NCBI GenBank assembly: GCA_028551475.1
Contig: CM052362.1
Coordinates: 5,455,354-5,519,353 of the forward strand
Length of the DNA stretch: 64,000 bases
Reading direction: 5' to 3'
Origin: Casuarina equisetifolia
Lineage: Eukaryota > Streptophyta > Magnoliopsida > Fagales > Casuarinaceae
In this document: positions 11,950 to 24,122 of the stretch, in pieces
Layout of the letters: the number at the start of each line of letters is the position of its first letter
How positions within the stretch are numbered: position 1 is the stretch's first letter
Notes under the pieces: generated by a model
Told to the model about the DNA's origin: nothing
Database searches by the model: none
Seen by the model: only the letters and a program-made list of their open reading frames with translations
Program-made: the position numbers and the translations under genes

Positions 11950-12250
11950 TATTAATGTAATTATTAATATTATAATAAAACATTAATATCAATAAATACT
12001 GTGGCCTAACGAGCAAGGCTGTGTAGGGGCCTTCCGCCATTCAACATGAAAATGTGGACCCCGCCCCCGCACCTACTGCAGCTGGTCGTGGCTCTAATGT
12101 GTGCTTTACTTAGTGTTAATATAATTGTCTAATTCGAATAATAGTAAATTTGTATTGTCTTGGTGCCTTGGATGTTTAACACCCCCTTGGTAAGGTTAGT
12201 GTGCATGCTATGTAAATGAAACGAATTCATCTTGAGTTCAATTTAGGGTT
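11941..12250 (+). repeat. P-family 3'-flank dispersed repeat
   Basis: Begins at 'aaatacttagtattaatg', overlapping the P-gene stop region, and runs to 'tgtaaatgaaacg'. Related copies: 370-678 (inverse), 3780-3950 (inverse, decayed), 13660-13745 (short piece), 22530-22600 (short piece), 38990-39280, 51500-51600 (inverse) and 55910-56230 (inverse). It contains two internal related segments around 'taatataattatcaa'. It is probably the ancestral 3' UTR and downstream region, carried along with each duplication. Confidence 0.65.
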
Positions 12251-13771
12251 AGGTTTAGGTTATTTAACAAAAAGAGGACTAATAGAACTATGCTTAGGTT
12301 AAAATCTAAATAAGGGCTTGCACTGGAAAGAAAGCTTTAGGTTTTGGTTTTCAACTTTCATTGTTTCGGAAATGTTATTAATTTTAAATTAAATTATTTT
12401 TGTTATTTCACAATCTCTTTAGTATCTAAGCTCACTTGATAATCTAAAGTGTGACAATTGATAATAGAGTGATAAAATCCTAATGTGTAGATGGGCGACA
12501 ACCATAATAAGAATCAACCAATTGACAACTCATTCTAGTCTAATTCACCACTGATCAGCAAGGGAAGAGGCGGTTGACTAGAAACCCACGCAATATCCAG
12601 GAAGCACCATCATGGGATTAGGAGGAAGTTCATTGGTTTGACTACCATAGTGAACATAGGAGGATGGGGAGGAAGAAACCTTAGGAAGAGGATTCGAAGG
12701 CACCACCAAACCATGGGCAAGGGACTGATTTTACTAGGAATAGAGGTTTTGGGAATAAATTTTTGGCTTAGGTCATTTTTGGCTAAGTTTAATATAGTAG
12801 CCCAAGGGATCGGATCATAAAGTGTGACAAATTCTTTTGATTTAACCTAATATGAAAGGAAGATAAGGTAAATTATGTGTTTCTTAATTTAGAAGAATGA
12901 CAAATAAATGATTTTAAACCTTCCAAATATCTTGAAGAATTATTAGATAGTTGCAATTTGTAGTAATGGTTTGTAAGAGGTTTGGAATCATGGATCATGA
13001 AAATGTAGTTTAGGAGTCCAACATATTACAGCAAAGAGGTTCCATGAAAGCATATGAAGAGCGATTCGAGAAGATGCCTTAGGTTTTTGGTTTTCAAGTT
13101 ATAAGCTTTAATTCTTCATTTTCCATCGGTCTAGGAATTAACTATAGATTAAAGTTGTTTTGTGTAATTTAGCGCTCTCTTTGATATGTCATAAGAACGG
13201 TCCTGCACCACGGAGAGTCAAGAAAATGCATCAAATTTCTTGTATTTGGTGTAAATTAGGCCTGAAGGGGCTGACTTTTCTATTCAAATAAATATAGCAC
13301 AACATAGAAGAAGTCTGCTCAAGCTTCCACATCATGATTTTCCTTCCTGGGTGCTTCATAAAACATATATAGGTTGAGTAGGTAGACTGAAAATCACCCC
13401 AACACTATTTGTTTGCGCTACACACATATAGACGTTCATTTTAGCTTATTAAACCAAATGTCCCATCGGCCAGAGAATCAACCAAGTTGACTGTTGAAGG
13501 TGGAGATGAACCTCATTTTCAATGCTGTCATTTTCGGAGTTAGTCCAAGATTTGATGCTCGAACCCAATCTCTGTCCCGAAATGATGATCATACATTTAT
13601 CCAATAATTTGGTCATTGAGCCACATCTCTAGTTCAGCTCATTAGGTTCAATCGATTGGACACAAACCCACCAAAATTTGAATTATTTTGTACTAATAAC
13701 ACCTCCAGTAATACCAGTGTATGTCTTGTAAGTGAAAACATTGTTTTAAAAGGTAAAATCGGAGGTGGAGA
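12251..13771. other. No intact gene; duplicated flank fragments
   Basis: 12600-12670 shares 'gaagcaccatcatgg' and 'ggtttgactaccatag' with 22915-22985, and inversely with 48215-48250. 13660-13745 is a piece of the P-family 3'-flank repeat, just upstream of the chimeric gene. The rest shows only short random frames. Confidence 0.5.
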
Positions 13772-16122
13772 ATGGCTCGAAGACTGTTCAAAATGTTTCT
13801 TTCTCGCCCTGTCTCCATCGCTGGGAAATGGCAGCCATCTGTATGTTTTATTTTAGTTCTCAGTGATCAATTTCTCTCACTTTTCCTCTCTCATTGTCTA
13901 CCTAGATTTTTTCTTTCTTTTTCAATGTATGTTCAATAATACCTAATAATTCCAAATTCTTCCTTTTGTTTCAAATTACTGATGATAAGTTTGAGTTTTC
14001 TTGTCTGCATATAATTTTAGCAAAAGCATGTTCTCATTTTGTGACGTTTGAGTATGAGTGATAATTTTTTATTTTAAATAATAGTCACCACGTGAGTTGT
14101 TAGTATAATATATGCTTGTCCAAATTTGTTGGATTAGTTTTCTTGTATAACCTTTTAACTTCATTTGTGTCTTGTCATGTTAGATAAAAGCCCCTTGTTA
14201 GTTGCTCATCATTTATTAATTCCCTAAACAAAGTGCTGATAGTAATAAGCAGCAAGTTGAATGACAATAGTCCATTTCACAGTTAAAGAAAAACTTAATT
14301 TCTGCATGATTCTAGTTTAACTCATAAGGAAAACTTTGTCTACTTGCATGCATCTGCCATTAGATTAATGAATGCAGCACCCATTTTGGAAAAAGGCATC
14401 TTTTATAGTATATAACCGATCGTATTGAGAATTCAAGTGCTATTACATGTCTATTACTTATTTTAAAATATTAGAAAATGAGTTTTATTGTGTTTGTATT
14501 AATATAGAAAAATGAGATTAGCATTTTCATTTCTAATTTCTGGTTCAAATCAGGGGGCCAAGTCGATGAGAAAATACATAGTCGATGTTCCCAAAGGTGG
14601 GGCTGTTTCATCTGATGATGAAATCGGGAAAGTGAGCCGAGATGTATTTCCCAAGGTAAGCATTTGTAATTTTAAGTCATTACCTTGTTTTTTTGGGGAT
14701 GAGATTGAAAAAAAAAAACAAAATTCATTTTCATTTTAGTGAATGTGTGCTTAAGGTGAGAAAGATGTTGGTACTATGTTGTTTAGTAGCATGATTTTTT
14801 GGAAATGTGAATTGGGTTCGGACATATTGACTGGTTGTGGGGATTAGCATTTTTGTTTCTGATTTTTTGTTGAAATCAGGGGCTGAGTTGATGAACAAAT
14901 ATGGGGTTGATGTTTCGAAAGGTGTGGCCATTTCTTCTAATGATGAAAATAGAAAGGCAACTGAAAATGTATTTCCCAAGGTAATTATTTGTAATTTTAA
15001 GTCATTACTTTTTCTTTTAAGAACAAGTTTGGGGAAAAATTGAAATTCATAAAAGAAAAGAGCATTTTATTTTTATTTTTCTTAAATGTATGAAAATTCA
15101 TTTATTTGATTACGGTCTTCCTCCAAATCAGGTGGCAATGTCAAACAGTTGTGAAATAAGGGCTATGGTAAAATCTTTGTCCCAAGACAGATAGTTTTAT
15201 ACCAAGCGGGGGGTCAAATTCAAGGTTTACCTTTGCCGTCGGACTTGCCAGATGACATGGTCCTCGAAGCTGGGATTTTGACTTCAGAAATGTTTTTGAT
15301 TGACACAATCGGCGAGGTTATTACATTTGTATATTATTTTAGATTTCTTGCAAATTTCCAACGTTTATAATTAGTGTGGTTGGTTTGCAGATTCCTGTTC
15401 AGTTTTGTAGTGAAGACACTGCTGCAGATCTGGCTATGGTGGCTTATAATCGTTTGTGCTCTATAGGTGATAAAGGTGAGCTATCATCTGCAGTAAAAAA
15501 CTCTTAACTAATGATAACTGTTCTCCTAGTATTGTTCCATTATTCGTTGTCAAACTTGGGTTCGCCAAACTTTAAGGATTTTGAAATTTTGTTTTGGTTT
15601 CAAAGCGATGTGGTTTTATGACAGAGATATTTTGATATAGCTGTGCTTGCCTGACTTTGACCACTGCTCTCATGTTATTAACACATGCTTTGCAATTGTG
15701 GTTATTTTTTGCCCTTCTCGAATTTGTTGGCCAAAACCGTGACTTCCGCCATAATTGCTTGGAAGATGTGTAATGAGTTTATAAATTTGATTTTTAGTGA
15801 TTAATAATAACCTCTGTTAGTGTGCAAGTAGCATTTATGGATAATCAAATTATAAGTACGAGCTCAATAAGTATAATAGATAAACTTTTGAAATCAAGAT
15901 GTTTTAATATGACCTTATGCAACTTTTGTTTTCCATTTGATAGATTTGCCTTTTGTTGCTGTGGGGTTGATTAGTCCTTGGGCTAACACAGCCTAATCTT
16001 GGGGACTGCAGGTATTTTTTTAATCAAATTTTCAATATTGGCAAAACATTTGATGGACATACACAGACATTTTAGAGCTTTGAGTAGAACCTATCTCCGT
16101 AGAACACAAATGCACACACTTG

Positions 16123-17682
16123 TGTTAGGTTTATGACTATCCAAGAAGGGAGGGTTGAATTGGATATTTGGAAGTTTAATGAATTTAAACTTTTTCTTTT
16201 TGGTTGTTTTTCTATAATGAATGCAACTAAACAAATTATCACAATAGTAATGAAATATCTAATGGAAGAATTAAATCAGAGAAATTCACACATAAATATT
16301 TCACGGTGGTTCGGCCCTTTTCACCTACTTCCACCTTCTTCTCCTCCAACTCAAACCGAGTTGAAATCTGCTTTACTTCGAACAAGGAAAGCACCTCTCC
16401 TTCACCTCACAACTCCTCAAAAAGAGTTTTATAGTTCACGGTTACAAGATTAGGTTTACAGAAACCTTAATACATCAAGCTTACTCCTTAAATATATGAT
16501 ATGAGTGAGGATTCAAGCTTATCAAAGAGCTAATAGAATGTATACAAGATCAATTTTAGCTCTAATCTCAAAAACCCTAATTTCACAAATCTAGGGTTTT
16601 CAGATTTACAATAATCTTTATATGTAAATAATTTTATAATCAATCTAGCACATATAAAGATTAATCTGTCAAATGATATTCAAGAAATAACAAGTTTGAA
16701 GAATATCACCAAAGATTTTCTTTTCCTTCAAATGAAACCGAACACAGTTGTATGCACAAATCAATGAGGGCTTTTGTTTCTCTTAATCAGATCAACAAGA
16801 ATATATCTCAGCAAGCACTAATGTTTCATGCGAATCCCTCTTTTATAGTAGATACTTAAACCTTGAGTAGATTAGGGTTTCGGTTCAAACCTTTTTGAAA
16901 TCCTTCCGTTGGGATTTGATGGATTCGACATTGTACTGAAACAGGTGATGATTTTCTAGCGAAATAGCCGTTTTGACATTAGGTTGCCTCACCATTCTTC
17001 TCATTGGAGTCGTCGTCGTAGGAGGGAGAGATCGAGAGGAGAAGAGTTATTAGAGTGTGGCTAGGGCTTCGTCTTTCGGTCATAAGAGCTTATGCTCTTA
17101 TTTGCTTCCATACGTTGCCGTTTAGAATAAGTGGTTTTTCTTAGGACCCTGCCGTTTCATGCTTCATAAACATGGGCTGAAGCTTTCGTTTACGGGCTAA
17201 AGCACTTGCTCATGGGCTGAAGCACTTGCTCATGGGCTGGAGCACTTATTCACTGGCTGAAGCACTTATTCAGGGGCTGGATAAATAAGCTTCATGTGTC
17301 CATATGTAAATATATGGTCGGTCCATTACACCTATACATACACCAATTCCAAGTATCAAAGTTCCTTTAACATAACCAAGAATGTAGATTAATCTATGGA
17401 ATAAAATATTCAAAGATTAAATCAACTTGGCTTCATATTTGATGTTGAGTAATGAAATGTAGGAACCCGTTACTTTATAATATCATTAACTGATATTATA
17501 ATTTGCACACCTTTTACTTCCTTTGAGTTTTGATATGTGCACACAAGATCTCATATTTTCGAACATACATGTAAGTATGATATACTATTTAATGCATGTT
17601 CAGATAAATATAAAATTCTATTTGACATATATTCTCATAAAATTTTTCTCAATCAAAACATACAAGCACATGATTTTCAACA
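16123..17682. mobile_element. Solo LTR in an intron, with 5-bp target duplication
   Basis: TGTTAGG...TTTTCAACA, 1560 bp, flanked by ACTTG at 16118-16122 and 17683-17687. The termini TGTT/AACA and the early 'ccaagaagggagggttgaattgg' motif are typical of some plant copia LTRs (clade inferred). No internal region remains, so it formed by LTR-LTR recombination. The paralogous intron at about 42800-42830 reads 'acatatttgtccttgtaat' without interruption, which is the empty site. Confidence 0.85.
17185..17285. repeat. 20-bp tandem repeat inside the solo LTR
   Basis: About five imperfect copies of a 20-bp unit like 'catgggctgaagcacttgct'. It is a minisatellite within the LTR with no coding role. Confidence 0.75.
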
Positions 17683-18952
17683 ACTTGTCCTTCTAGTGAT
17701 GGAGTTACTCTTCTTTTCTTAGGACAAACTGTTGACCTAATATATTTATGGATTTTAGTAACATTGTAAAACTCTAGCTAATCAGAAGGTGGTCATCTTT
17801 TATAGTTTATCTTTTGCCTTGTGATGGTACAACACACAAAACCAATTATCACGACTCGCACAGTAATTAGACTTGGGGACTAAGCCAAAATGGCACAAAT
17901 TCTGATATAGTTCCAATCACTTTGGTGAGGAGGCTGAACTAAAGAGTGTCAATTAAACTTAGACTCACAAATGAAATCTTAAAATCCTTTGTTACCTTCT
18001 CATCAAAGCATTGAGCCCATAGACAAATATGGCCATCTTATTATACTTTTTCTTTTGTTGTTTCTTTCTTTCTTTTTTTATGGATTTCCATCTGAATATA
18101 TGATACACATTATTAGTCTATCATAGAAAGATTTCAACTTTGAAATAGATGGGTGAATAGTGTTTCTCTTTCTTGTCATTTTTGAATAATGAGCCCAATG
18201 TTTAAAAACTCTCAAGGATCCTCTCAACCTAGATTATAATTTAAGCTCAACTTTACTTTATGAATATTATTCAAATATAGAGAATTTCTTGATCTTGTTG
18301 TATGTCATAAGTTTCCTTGTGGGGGATTCAACTTGATGTAACATCTTTGTTTTATCATTATTTGCAGATTTACTTTTCAATTATGACAGATCCTATGGTT
18401 TGGGTGTATTCAGTCTCATTGACAAAGGTATTGCAATGGGATTATCTTGGTTTTGTTTGACAGTGAGAACTGAAAAGTATAGTTATATGCTATTACTTGA
18501 ATGTAGGGTTTGCGAACGAGTGAAGAAGAAGTTGATCTCTTAAGTTGTGTTTTACTTAAGGTATGCTTTAAGTCTTAAAGATGAAAGTAATTGTAGAAAA
18601 ACGATAACTGCTTCCATTTACTTTACCAAAAATTCTATTAGTTGTTGAAATTTTTTTGATATGTTATAATAAGTAGAGGAGGATGATCTAGCAAAAGAAT
18701 GTGCTCCGTTTGGAACATTTCAAGATGTTTCCGTGAGTAAGATTTCTTATGTTGTTCCCTACTTTCTTTAGCATAAATTAGCCTCTTATATCTTGGTTAC
18801 AGGAAATTGCAATAGCTTGGGGTGTTACTGCGACATTCGATTCAGGCTTGACAGAATCTGAAGTACTTGTTAAGCGTAGACTGCCAATAATTGATTCCAA
18901 TTCAAGACGCCGTTATTTGCGTCGCATATCTGGTCTGTGGAAAGTGGTTTAG

Positions 18953-21010
18953 ATATTCACCACGCAGTGTAGAAAAACTGGCTTTGCCGAGTATGTTTAC
19001 GAAGCTTTTTCTTATGGGACGGTGTATTTAGTTTTTAAAGTTGATTTTGGTTATGTTGGGAACAATCTTTCTGTATAAACTGTTTGTAATGGAAGCCCTA
19101 ATTGACAAACTCTGAGAAGTAATTACAAGGGTTGCTTTTGCTATTTGCTTTGACTAGTTGCTGGGGTTGGGCCCAAAAGAAGAAAAAAGGGTTGATGGGG
19201 AAGGAAGGGCAGGTCAGTCAGAAATTTCAAAGTTGATTCAAGCTTTTTCTGAATTTTCTTTCCCTTCCAAAAGCGCGTACATTGTGTGGGAATCACATGA
19301 GCACCCTAAATCCAAATATCACCATGACCCCTGGGAAGCTTTGGTGTGGTTGTGCATTGGAATACCAGACAGATTCAGTTTGAGTTTCTCTGGCAAGTGA
19401 ACGTAAAATGAAGTCAATGTAGTTGCTAGATCTTACCTTCTTCTGTTTTACTACCCTTTTCATGTTACCCATCTTTCGGAAGTCGGGGACGAGCTGGGGT
19501 TAATTACGGTTTCCGTTTGGGGAGTTGCGTTTTTCGGTCGGCCTAACAGAAAGAGAGAGAGCATGAAATTAAAGTCTCACCGTAAATCCACAATAATAAA
19601 CATTATTTTTTTTAGGCTAGATAGGAAATGTGAACTAATTGGGGGTCAAATTTGAGGCCTTTTGATCCTAGGCAGCACAAACTGTTAATTGATCTATATG
19701 CTTGTTAACAATTATAAATACCCAATCAACAAAATTCTAATCCATTTGAATTAGTTTGGAAAAAATGTGACTTTTGGCAACTATGAGTACTTGTCTTAGC
19801 GTTGCTTCTGATATGTTTTCTTCTTCTTATTAGGAATATTGCTATTCTATTATCATTTTGATAATGACCAAAAATAAAAAGATAATATTTAATAAAAATC
19901 TATTTTGATGTGATAAAATATTTTACAGCTTAAATATAAATGGTTTTCATGATTTGTATGAGTAACTAATTGCCTAAATTTGTGTACGTTTTATTGCACA
20001 ATCAATTTGTGAAAAGGAAATTTGAACCAGAAAATATTCTCATTATTGTTTGCATATTATTCCAATATAAGGAAAATAATGTGTGGATTTTGTTGTAGGA
20101 AAAATGATCTCAAAGGATGAATTACGTGGTCTGTTCACCCCCGCGGCCCAGTTCAAAATACACAGAATTTACTGTGCAAACGGAGACCCAAAGTCTAGTC
20201 CAGCCTGGGGACCAAGTTCATGACCCTTGTGATCAACCTAGTTTCCATGCAACTCTTTCCAGAATTCGCGACTCAAATGATGCATGACCTGGTTCATCAA
20301 CCTGGTTTGCCTAAATGTGATCGGAACCCGAGTGTGACCCGACTGAAAAATCATATGACCCGGAAGACTACTAAATCTTACTCGACCAAGAAGCTGTGTG
20401 ACCCATTCAACAACTCACCAACATATGTGACTCGGGATAGATCACTTTGGAGAATATAAGACACTACAACAAAATCTTTTCATGAGAATGCATCTTGTTG
20501 GTGATCCCTTAGCACCAAGCAACCGAAGAGGCAAGCAATGGACAGAATATATTCTGGCCGGGACATTATTGAGTTTTAGGGCTTCCACAAGGATGATTTC
20601 CTTAATATTTAAGTAGTGTTAGTACCATTTGTTGACCTTATTCATTCTATATCCGTACAGACACAATAAAATTCATTTTTTCAATTGCTTATACCAATTG
20701 GTATGACCTCATGCATGTCTACTCCCATATGTCTCTAATAAACTAACACGCTATACCAATTGGTATGAACTCATACTTTTTCCTTTTTTGAAGCCAGTTC
20801 AAGCCTTTTGGGGGAGTTAAAGGAGAACGTTTCACCATCATCCATTCCCCCTCTTTCCATCGCCGATAAATGGCAGCAACAAATAATAAAGAGTCTTATG
20901 TTATTTAAAATTTTATTTAGTTTCTTTTGGATTTTATTTAGTTTTGAGTAAGATTTAGGTTTTCATGAGTATATGCGTTTATTCATTTAAAAATAAAATA
21001 AATAGATAAC
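18953..21010. other. 3' flank of chimeric copy 1 and unclassified sequence
   Basis: 18953-19090 is probably 3' flank of the chimeric relic. 20140-20430 contains several variants of 'gacccg/gacctggttcatcaac' without a recognisable domain. 20440-20690 repeats 5080-5310. Two ATACCAATTGGTAT palindromes lie at about 20692 and 20752. No gene is supported. Confidence 0.5.
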
Positions 21011-21805
21011 TCAATGGAATATGATTAGATATAGTCGTGATCGTTCAAGAAAGTCTTAAATATATCTCTAGTGCGGCCAAACTGTAAATGGCCACGGTTT
21101 CTTTATAGTAGCTAATTTGTCTAGCTGTAACTGTAAGAAAGTATAGAAACTGACATTCATAGATTTGTAGTCAAATAAGAAATCTCCTAGAGATATGAAG
21201 ACGAGATAAAATCAAATAAATTCAAAATTGAATCATGAAGCTAGTAAGAATTTATTTAAATTGATTAATCTTATACTCATTTGTTATGATGAGTTTGATT
21301 TGTTGTCAACTTATTTATTTTAAAATAAATTTTTATTTGCTCATGATCTACTTATGATTATAAATACATTTCTTAAGTATAAGGTGCAATTCACAACTAG
21401 AAAGACATGTTAATAAAAGAACTATTTCAAATGGGTACGTTAGATATGATTTTGACGTACATTAAATAATAGATATGTGTCTAGATCATGGGTATGTTAA
21501 ATGCCACTATTTTGAATCACTAGCATAGATGTGGATGTGCTTAAATAGTTTTAAGAATAATAAAGTCAATTAATTTATTTCTTAGTTTGAATTTGGTGTT
21601 GAAAAATAATTGCATGTATATGAGGAGTAATTTTCTTATTGAAAAAATATTAAAAATTGATATTCTTCACATTATGTTCTTTTCTAGTAAAATTGTACTA
21701 ATTTTGAATGATATGAATAAGACCTTGTCAAAATCTAAAAGATCACCTAATCATGACCTAATATCTTTGAGTATAAGAATAAAAATTAGTATTTGTGTCG
21801 ATTTT
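21011..21805. repeat. Dispersed repeat shared with 30316-31105
   Basis: About 790 bp collinear with 30316-31105, from 'ggaatatgattagatatagt' to 'tataagaataaaaattagta'. It is AT-rich with no coding content. It joins directly to a P-gene copy (P2) at its right end, replacing P2's exon 1 and promoter. Confidence 0.8.
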
Positions 21806-22509
21806 GTTTGGTACCCAGGAAACAAGAGGATAGGAGAACTGGAACCTTTTTCTCTTGAAATTTGGAAATATGAGATTTAGCAACTTTGTCTCCTTGCAGT
21901 GCTTGTCTTTGCTTTTTGTTGGTAAGGAAATCCCATGCTTCTCGTTTGCGTTGCATGCCTGCATTTATTTAATCGAGTGTTAATCCCGAGGGTTGATTTT
22001 ACGTGGACGAGTCTACTTTCAGCTGGTTTTAAATTTACGCGTCTTTTATTTTATTTTCATTGATTTGTTAACAGCTCTGTTTGGCGTCTGCTGCAGGATG
22101 ATCTACCCTTCCTGGGCCAATGCGGAAACCCCCTCGGCTTCATAATGTTACTCTACTTTCTAGTTCTTATGCTCCCGGCTGTTCTTGTCTTCACAGTCTT
22201 ATTTGGTCACTTTTACTGTGTTTGAGTTTCTTCTCAATCTAATTGTGCATTATTCTAGTGTTGTTTTAATGCATTTAATCATGCTTATCCTCCAGGACCA
22301 GAAAGCGTGGCGGTGGTAATTCCATTTCCAGAGGCCTTGTGGAGGGTATGTGAGGGAAGATAATTTTGTTACTTCACGATGCATGTCACTCACTTTCGAT
22401 AGGGATTGATCTGAATCTTTTTTATTTTTTTTTTCTGGTTGCAGGTATGGGCTATGGCTTCGGAGATGCTGTGGTCCAAAAACTTGTGGATGCAGTGCTG
22501 CCTCATTAA
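21806..22509 (+). pseudogene. P2: truncated copy of the Pro/Gly-rich mini-exon gene
   Basis: Lacks exon 1. The intron 1 sequence matches P1 ('tttggaaatatgagatttagcaa'). The exon 2 equivalent at about 22098 has an early TGA and its donor reads CATAATG instead of GGTAATG. Exon 3 is 22296-22345, one base shorter than in P1. Exon 4 is 22445-22509 with an intact ttgcag acceptor; it encodes MGYGFGDAVVQKLVDAVLPH and stops at TAA, where P3 has CAA. It is clearly nonfunctional but keeps the best-preserved exon 4 core. Confidence 0.65.
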
Positions 22510-23201
22510 ACTACTCAACATCAATAATATGAAATTTGAATTATCTTGTGCCAACAACACCTCCAGTAATAGCATGCTTTGTAAATGAAAATGTTGTCTT
22601 GAAAGAATTTCTAAAACTACCTTCCTGGAGTTTTCATTGATAGGAAGGTAAAATGGGACAGCAAGTGACGCGAATGGTGTATTAATTCTTTGGAAACTTG
22701 GATCATCAAATCTGCACAAATCCACTTTTGCAGAGTTCAGTCAATGGCTTTTTCCGTCCCCGAAACTGCAGTGTTGCAGTGCTACAGTACCACAGTGCCA
22801 CAGTACTACAACTAAGGGAGGCCAATTCGTTCGAAAGCCTGGACATGGCCAGAGAGCAGCATCATGGGAACTTGCTTTTCATTTTAAAGGAAGCAAAGCC
22901 CAATGAAAATCAAGCACCATCATGGAGAGGAGAGGAGGGTTCACGGGTTTGACTACCGCAGTAAGCATCGGGAGGAACCAAGCCAGGGAGAGGGACAGAT
23001 TGTACCATGAAATACAACTTTGTCGCTGATGCGTGAGATACTTGGAGATACGACTTTTTGGACGAGAGAGACATCTATCAGTTTTTAGAAACCCTGCAGA
23101 AAGAGTGGTCTGTGCCTTATCCGGTAAACTTAAACGCAAAATGTCGGGCAACCCCGCGCGCTGCTTATTTAGGCTTTTCATCGCTCACCGTTGCTTTCAG
23201 A
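22510..23201 (+). other. P2 3' flank and leader region of a third chimeric copy
   Basis: 22530-22600 is a short piece of the P-family 3'-flank repeat. 22762-22815 has tandem variants of 'cagtgctacagtaccacagt'. 23030-23206 is similar to 39540-39760 and 40090-40373, the leader upstream of chimeric copy 2. This leader is interrupted by the Ty3 insertion and resumes at 29498. Confidence 0.55.
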
Positions 23202-23206
23202 TCCAG

Positions 23207-24107
23207 TGGCACGGAGGCGGGCCTGAGATCTTGTAAAAGGTCTATTTACTGGCAAAGCCCAATCCGGTCCAAGCCACAAATTATTATTATTTCTCCGCCT
23301 CCTGCTGCTTCCTATTTTTATTCCACAAAACCACTACACCCTTAACCCCACCTGAATTCCCTCCACAAGGAAAATCCCCTCACTTGTTACTTATAACAAA
23401 CACCACACCAGCACTTTTCAAATTCAAATAGATAAGCTACTTTTTCTCCCATTATCCCACGGTTTCCAACAACCCAAAATTAAAGGACGAGTACTCAAAC
23501 AAGTCACGGCAAGGATAACAATAATGGTCAAACAACTTTCACGCGTTAGTATTATCTCCGAGACAAACCACTAGGAGAGAGACAAAACCAAATGGTCATG
23601 CGGTCAAGCCAACAAGATAATAAACGAGTCTTTACGGTCGGCCACTTAGTCTCACAACCAAATCCAACAAAATACACAGTTCAGTTACAAAGTCACCACA
23701 AAACAACCAATCACCGAGAAAACCCCAAACGGCCTTCACGGCCAGAGGTTGTCAGCAAATAACACTCGTCCACCTGAATAGCAGTAAGGCCAAATAAGCG
23801 AAACAGTTTGAAGGAATGGGAAACTCACAGAAAAGCCTGGTCTCTTCAGAGGGAGACTCGTACCTCACAGGGATAACGTTCCCAGCCAACGGGGTAATCC
23901 CACTTTCTTCAGAATTTTCCAGATCCCCTCGTTCTCCTCCGGTAGCTCTACAAAAACCAAGACTCCAATACTTCTACGACACCGTTTTCTTTTACAAAAC
24001 ACACAATACATATTGATTAAATATACATGGGCCGTATAACTAAATATACATGAGTTGTAACTAAAATAAGCCCATTAACAAAATAGCAACAACCCACATA
24101 CGTTCCA
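23207..24107 (-). mobile_element. 3' LTR of the Ty3 chromovirus
   Basis: 901 bp, TGGCACGG...CGTTCCA on the plus strand (TGGAACG...CCGTGCCA in element orientation). The sequence is identical to the 5' LTR except at 23749. The element's polyadenylation would occur here. Confidence 0.95.
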
Positions 24108-24122
24108 ATACCATCCCCCTTA
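24108..24122 (-). promoter_or_regulatory. Polypurine tract of the Ty3 chromovirus
   Basis: On the minus strand TAAGGGGGATGGTAT directly precedes the 3' LTR. It primes plus-strand DNA synthesis. The pol stop codon TAA overlaps its start. Confidence 0.8.

Larger units (their letters stand above)
13772..18952 (+). pseudogene. Chimeric relic: succinate-CoA ligase beta leader/N-terminus joined to CinA-like exons
   Basis: Exon 1 (13772-13840) encodes MARRLFKMFLSRPVSIAGKW, matching in style the mitochondrial leader of plant succinate-CoA ligase beta. Exon 2a (14554-14655, in frame) has KYIVDVPKGGAVSSDDE...DVFPK; exon 2b (14880-14980) repeats it as GAELMNKYGVDVSKGVAIS, with one G fewer at its acceptor, so it would shift frame. 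Downstream exons match the CinA-like domain of a plant two-domain CinA/nucleotidylyltransferase protein (to my recollection Arabidopsis At2g01220): about 15131-15315 (damaged), 15391-15475 (IPVQFCSEDTAADLAMVAYN), 15944-16011, 18368-18427 (MTDPMVWVYSVSLTK), 18507-18560 (GLRTSEEEVDLLSCVLLK) and 18803-18952 (VTATFDSGLTESEV). There is a TAG in the third exon and a TAA in the 15944 exon. The succinate-CoA ligase ATP-grasp body and the nucleotidylyltransferase half are absent. A solo LTR sits in the intron at 16012-18367. Splice sites are mostly consensus, so transcription is conceivable. Confidence 0.75.

Noticed and set aside
23816..24016. 66-residue ORF, repeated identically at 29206-29406
   Set aside because: It lies in the chromovirus LTRs; identity reflects recent insertion, not conservation. 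No start context or domain.
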